Shown here piece after piece: positions 60,201-64,000 of a stretch of 64,000 nucleotides of DNA. The stretch is from Pampus argenteus (lineage: Eukaryota; Chordata; Actinopteri; Scombriformes; Stromateidae). The DNA is taken from NCBI GenBank assembly GCA_036937835.1, contig CM072875.1, forward strand, positions 12,475,001-12,539,000, written 5' to 3'. The notes beneath the pieces are model-generated. The model had not been told where the DNA came from, made no database searches, and was given only the letters and a program-made list of their open reading frames with translations. Made by a program: the position numbers and the translations under genes. The number at the start of each line of letters is the position of its first letter. Position 1 is the stretch's first letter.

Positions 60201-60439
60201 TCAAGAAGCACCTTGAATTCACCTTTGAGCTCTGCCACCCAGAGCTTCCTGTAAGTCTGCCCAGCTGGCAAAGTTTCTTCAACTACAATTCTGTTAATTT
60301 ATTTGGTCTCTGCAGCAAATAGTAGCCAGTGTAGCACACACAGCTGCAGTCATACTGTGGGAATAGCTGTCTGTCCACAGATTGGTTACATCTACATATC
60401 ACTCCGCTGATAGCAACCAGTTCAAACTATTTCAAATCA

Positions 60440-61010
60440 AAACTCTATCCCCTCCACTTTGAGCTCAATGCTTTTGCCAGCATGCTAATATGCTCACAAT
60501 GACAATGCTAACATGCCGAAGTTTAGCACGTATAATATTTACCATGTTCACCGTTGGCATGGTAACATTTGACAATTAGCTGTAAATGCAAAGTACAGCT
60601 GAGGCTGATGAAAATGTCATTAGTTTTGCACGTATTTGGTCATAAACCAAAAATATTTGACAAATTAAATTGCATCTCAATTAAAGCCGCAAATGTCAAC
60701 TTCTTAGTGGCGCTAGAAAGAAGTCAGACCGTGAATGTAATGAAATGCAATTTGATGCCGGTCCATCAAGCAGATGTTGAGACATTTGACAGCCTATAAA
60801 GGAAAAATATCAACCTACTGTTACAGGAAACGTCAGAGGACGACTAAAGTCACTACAATTAATTATCTGTATACCACGTCACTGGAATCCATCTATTTGT
60901 TGTTGAGATATTTCAGTCTTGACCAAAGTAGTGGACCAACTGGCAGACGAGAAGACCAGTGTTGCCATGCCTACAGCCATGCTACTAGCATGGCTAAAAA
61001 TAATTAGAAT
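60440..61010. repeat. common percomorph interspersed repeat (ATGCTAACATGC type)
   Basis: Contains the successive motifs CATGCTAATATGC, CAATGCTAACATGC, GTACAGCTGAGGCTGATG, TTGGTCATAAACCAAA, TTGTTGAGATATTTCAGTC and CATGCTACTAGCATGGCTAA. I know these from memory as an abundant fish repeat. Probably a non-autonomous DNA transposon. Confidence 0.6.
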
Positions 61011-63599
61011 GCTAAATCACAGTGTAGTTTTCTCTGAACTGCAGATGAGCTTAACATGAAATTGAATTTGTCAGTTATGTCACCAAAAGTTTGTCCATTT
61101 GATCAAGTGAGTCATCGGCAGGGCCACTCTGCCACCTACAATCTTCCTGTTGATCTTCATCAGTTTTCCATTTCACACGATAGAGAGCAGAGAAGGCAAC
61201 GTCACTGCACCCTTCACTGCAAATAAGAATGTAAAATAATATTTTCCCTTCCATCGAAACATTAGTTTCAGATGCATTAAATAAAATGCATCTGAAACAA
61301 GGTTTTACTCCATGTCTGTGAAATTACCCCATAAATTCTATTCTTGAATTCAATCAGTTTCTTTATATGAACCATAAAAAAGGAGGATTGAGATACAGCA
61401 GTCCTGCATACGACCTCTTTAAGGGAACACCAATCAAAACCACAAACCATGAATAGCGCAGAAATGTGTCAGTGTGCTTTTGAGATTAATCCTCAAAACC
61501 CACCAGTGTTTCGTTTTCTTTTTTCTTTTTATGGGACAAAGCAGAGGAGTCATATGTTTGCTTGCATAGTGCAGGGTACAACATGTGGACCCCACAGTCC
61601 TCAAAGCAAAAGCTACACCTACACCCATAGTTTTACAGCGTTCCCTGAAACCACAGCGCTGGCACACATACAAGAAAGTAAAGTCCCATATGACCTTGGT
61701 TTTTCCTTATCGAGCTGTAATGACATCTCATTATGATTTTAAAATAAAACATTTTCTTGAAATGATTTGAACATATTGTCTTTATCAGTCATTTTTTATC
61801 ATGATTTTTTTTTTTATCTAACTCGGTCCTAAGTGTTTTCTTAAATTAAGAGAATAATGAATGAGATAATGCCAAATTGTTTCTATTACAAATAAACTTG
61901 AGGAAATATTTTTGCCGCACTGTCAGATGAAGTCTCCAAAAAGGATGGGAAAGCTGACTTACTTTTAATTTTATAAAACAAAACATAGTGTGTATGTATT
62001 TTCAGGTAAAAGTGCTCTGGCTCGTGATTCGTGATAACATTCTTCGTTCGGTGACAAATGGGAGATTGATGGTTTGCAAAGAGAAAAAAAAAAACACCTA
62101 CAGAAACTTTATCAACAGGAAAACCACATGAATAAAGAAACCACAGCACTGTGAGTGCTGAAATGGAGTAAAAAAAACAACACAGCAAACTGTGATCATT
62201 TCTGGCTGCTTTTTGTGTTTGCTGCAAAGACGTGAGCTGTGTAGCTGATGTACTTGACTCCTAGTACTGTAATAAGCTACACCGTAGTGTTCGTTTTATT
62301 GTCAGTGCTCCCCAAAATGTGTCAATAACATTGTTTGCCTTTTCCATTACATACGCAATGATTTGATAGACACTGAGACAAACAATACCGAAAAACCGCA
62401 CTCATGCATGGTGTGGATTACAGTTTATCCTCTGGTTTGCCTAACTTGCTGTGGAGTAAGGCTCTGCCTTATTACTCCCCAGCCTGCCCCAGTCCTCCTC
62501 CTCTCCTCTTCGCCACATGAAATGGTTGTCTGTGCCAGCCTAGCGCTGAGCTTTCATTAGCTTTTACTACCCCACTTGGATGTGTTCAGCTTTGCTCTCT
62601 TTTTCTCCCTCCGTGTGTGTGCGTCTCACCCTCTGTATGTGTCTGTCTGCATATGTTTAATTACCAACCCCGCCCTCCCTTTGGAGTACCCCTCAGTGCC
62701 ATGCCACCATATCATTACACTGTGGCTGCAATTTAAACTTCAGTCACACATACACACACCGACATACCATGGCTGGCCTGCAAATTGTAAAGAGCAGACA
62801 GCGGGGTTTCTGTAGAGAGCTGCGTTAGTCTCCCCTAAAATGGAGCTCTACACATCTACAAAGAGAGTGATGAAGAGAAAGAGAGAGTGAACATGAAAAA
62901 CAAACAAAAAAAAAAAAAAAAAGAAAAAAGATGCAATGTCACAGGGGCACTACAGCACAACGCATCTCAATTGATCCAAAACTACGTCTGGTGTTCAAAC
63001 TGTTATTGTTTGAACTAAACAAACCACTTATAAACACAAGGCCTCTGCCTTACGAGGCTCATATTTAGGCCCTTCTGTAAACAGCAAAGCACAGAATGAA
63101 TCAATTAAAAGGGCATTACGCTGGTTCCTGTTTATTTAAAACATGTTTACACTATACGGGCCCTCCCGCCTGTCTGCATGATTGCCTGGAACTTCTTATT
63201 CCTCCTCTGCCTCCTCCTCCTCCTCCTCCTGCCACCCCTCAATAGGGTTGGTCACGGCCAAGGTATATCAAACACACAGACACACAAATACACACACGCA
63301 CGCACACACACTCAGGGCATAGATTACAAACACATTTGTTATGTTGAGGAGCGTTTTCAGTTTATATTGATTTCGTTCTTCCTCTGTTTCTGTGAGATGA
63401 TTAGAAGAACTCAGTCAGAGCAACAATCTGCTGCAGTGTGCAATCACAGTGCAGGAACACGTATAAATTCATGCAGCAACAAAGCAACTCTGCTCCCAAA
63501 GGAGCTCTCCATTCTAGAGAACAGGCTCAGAATAGAAGGAAAGTCAGTGATTGTATCATTTAATGAGTGAATAAGTACATCAACATGTGCGTAGCCAGG
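61011..63599. other. gene-free stretch near right end
   Basis: No exon recognised on either strand. The stretches at 62340-62520 and 62980-63160 are of balanced composition without repeats and could be conserved non-coding elements, which only an alignment could show. Confidence 0.35.
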
Positions 63600-63970
63600 T
63601 CACATCACATCACATCACACTACGTTATGTTACGTTACTTCACATTATCATCACCATTACATTACCTTACCAGAAGCCTGGAGATTAGCTTACTTTAGCA
63701 TAAAGGAAGAGGGAAAGGTTTGCTCAAAGATAAAAAAAAAAATATCTGCCTACCAACGCATATAGTTCAGTTATTAGCACAGTTTGATTAATCTGCATAC
63801 AAACATAATTTATAAACAAGAAGCTGTGGTTTTACAGGAAGTTACATGGAGCTGGAACAATTGGCTGCCCATTTCCTCGTTTGCAGTCTTTATGCTATGC
63901 TTAGCTCCATCAGACTCTCAGTAAGAAAGAGAATTAGCATATTTTACGATGGTGGTCTCTGCCATTTTTG
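63600..63970. repeat. CACAT tract plus fragment of a common fish repeat
   Basis: After the CACAT/TTACG simple repeat, the motifs GATTAGCTTACTTTAGCATAAA, CAGTCTTTATGCTATGCTTA and GTAAGAAAGAGAATTAGC resemble, from memory, a widespread percomorph repeat. It appears interrupted and truncated. Confidence 0.5.
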
Positions 63971-64000
63971 GTATTACACTACGTGAAGCCAGTGGTTGGA

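Larger units (their letters stand above)
55872..60430. other. gene-free stretch right of the kinesin gene
   Basis: The first few hundred bases are the likely promoter and 5' UTR of the kinesin gene. I find no convincing exon with family resemblance. The GC-richer stretch at about 57700-58130 has open frames but no recognisable protein. Confidence 0.4.

Noticed and set aside
63178..63570. 130-codon plus-strand frame with a hydrophobic start
   Set aside because: It passes through a CTC repeat and a CACA microsatellite and resembles no protein family.

Overview
This window is vertebrate nuclear DNA, most likely a ray-finned (percomorph-type) teleost. It has split genes with GT-AG introns, a TGA-selenocysteine gene with its own SECIS hairpin, TATA boxes, polyadenylation signals, and many fish-type mobile elements (BEL/Pao, Tc1, hAT, pogo-like, non-LTR). 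No bacterial, plasmid or phage features are seen. Exon coordinates come from splice signals and reading phase read by eye; in every multi-exon gene reported the exon lengths sum to a whole number of codons.

Left part, about 0.5-35 kb: a tandem array of eight related four-exon genes, all on the minus strand. Each encodes a secreted protein with a signal peptide, a four-cysteine block resembling a ZP-N (zona pellucida N-terminal) domain, and a long low-complexity Pro-rich tail. Three copies (type A: 574-2302, 4574-6008, 8310-9744) have a Tyr/Thr/Pro-rich tail. Five copies (type B: 11891-13782, 16867-19586, 22836-24773, 28031-29836, 32736-34799) have a Pro tail built from a coding minisatellite that differs in length in every copy. 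Types A and B share intron phases (1, 1, 0) and cysteine spacing, so they are ancient duplicates. The array grew by unequal exchange: the 3.7 kb (type A) and about 5.1 kb (type B) repeat units carry along remnants of one BEL/Pao retrotransposon, shared spacers and broken tail fragments. Two type A copies have had their tail replaced by a type B tail. I do not recognise a named gene for this family; an egg-coat or other extracellular-matrix role is only an inference from the domain and composition.

Middle part, 36.4-48.3 kb: erich6 (FAM194 domain, plus strand, 11 coding exons) and selenot (selenoprotein T, minus strand, 5 coding exons, Cys-Ile-Ser-Sec motif, SECIS at 40707-40785) sit tail to tail. 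From memory, SELENOT and ERICH6 are also neighbours in mammals, which supports both calls. Introns 2 and 3 of selenot hold a pogo-like element with a nested foldback and a hAT element with an exact 8-bp target duplication.

Right part, 49.7-55.9 kb: a complete 21-exon kinesin-13 motor gene (KIF2C/MCAK-like, 694 residues, minus strand). From 55.9 kb to the end I see no gene, only microsatellites, two common fish interspersed repeats and a few stretches that might be conserved non-coding DNA.
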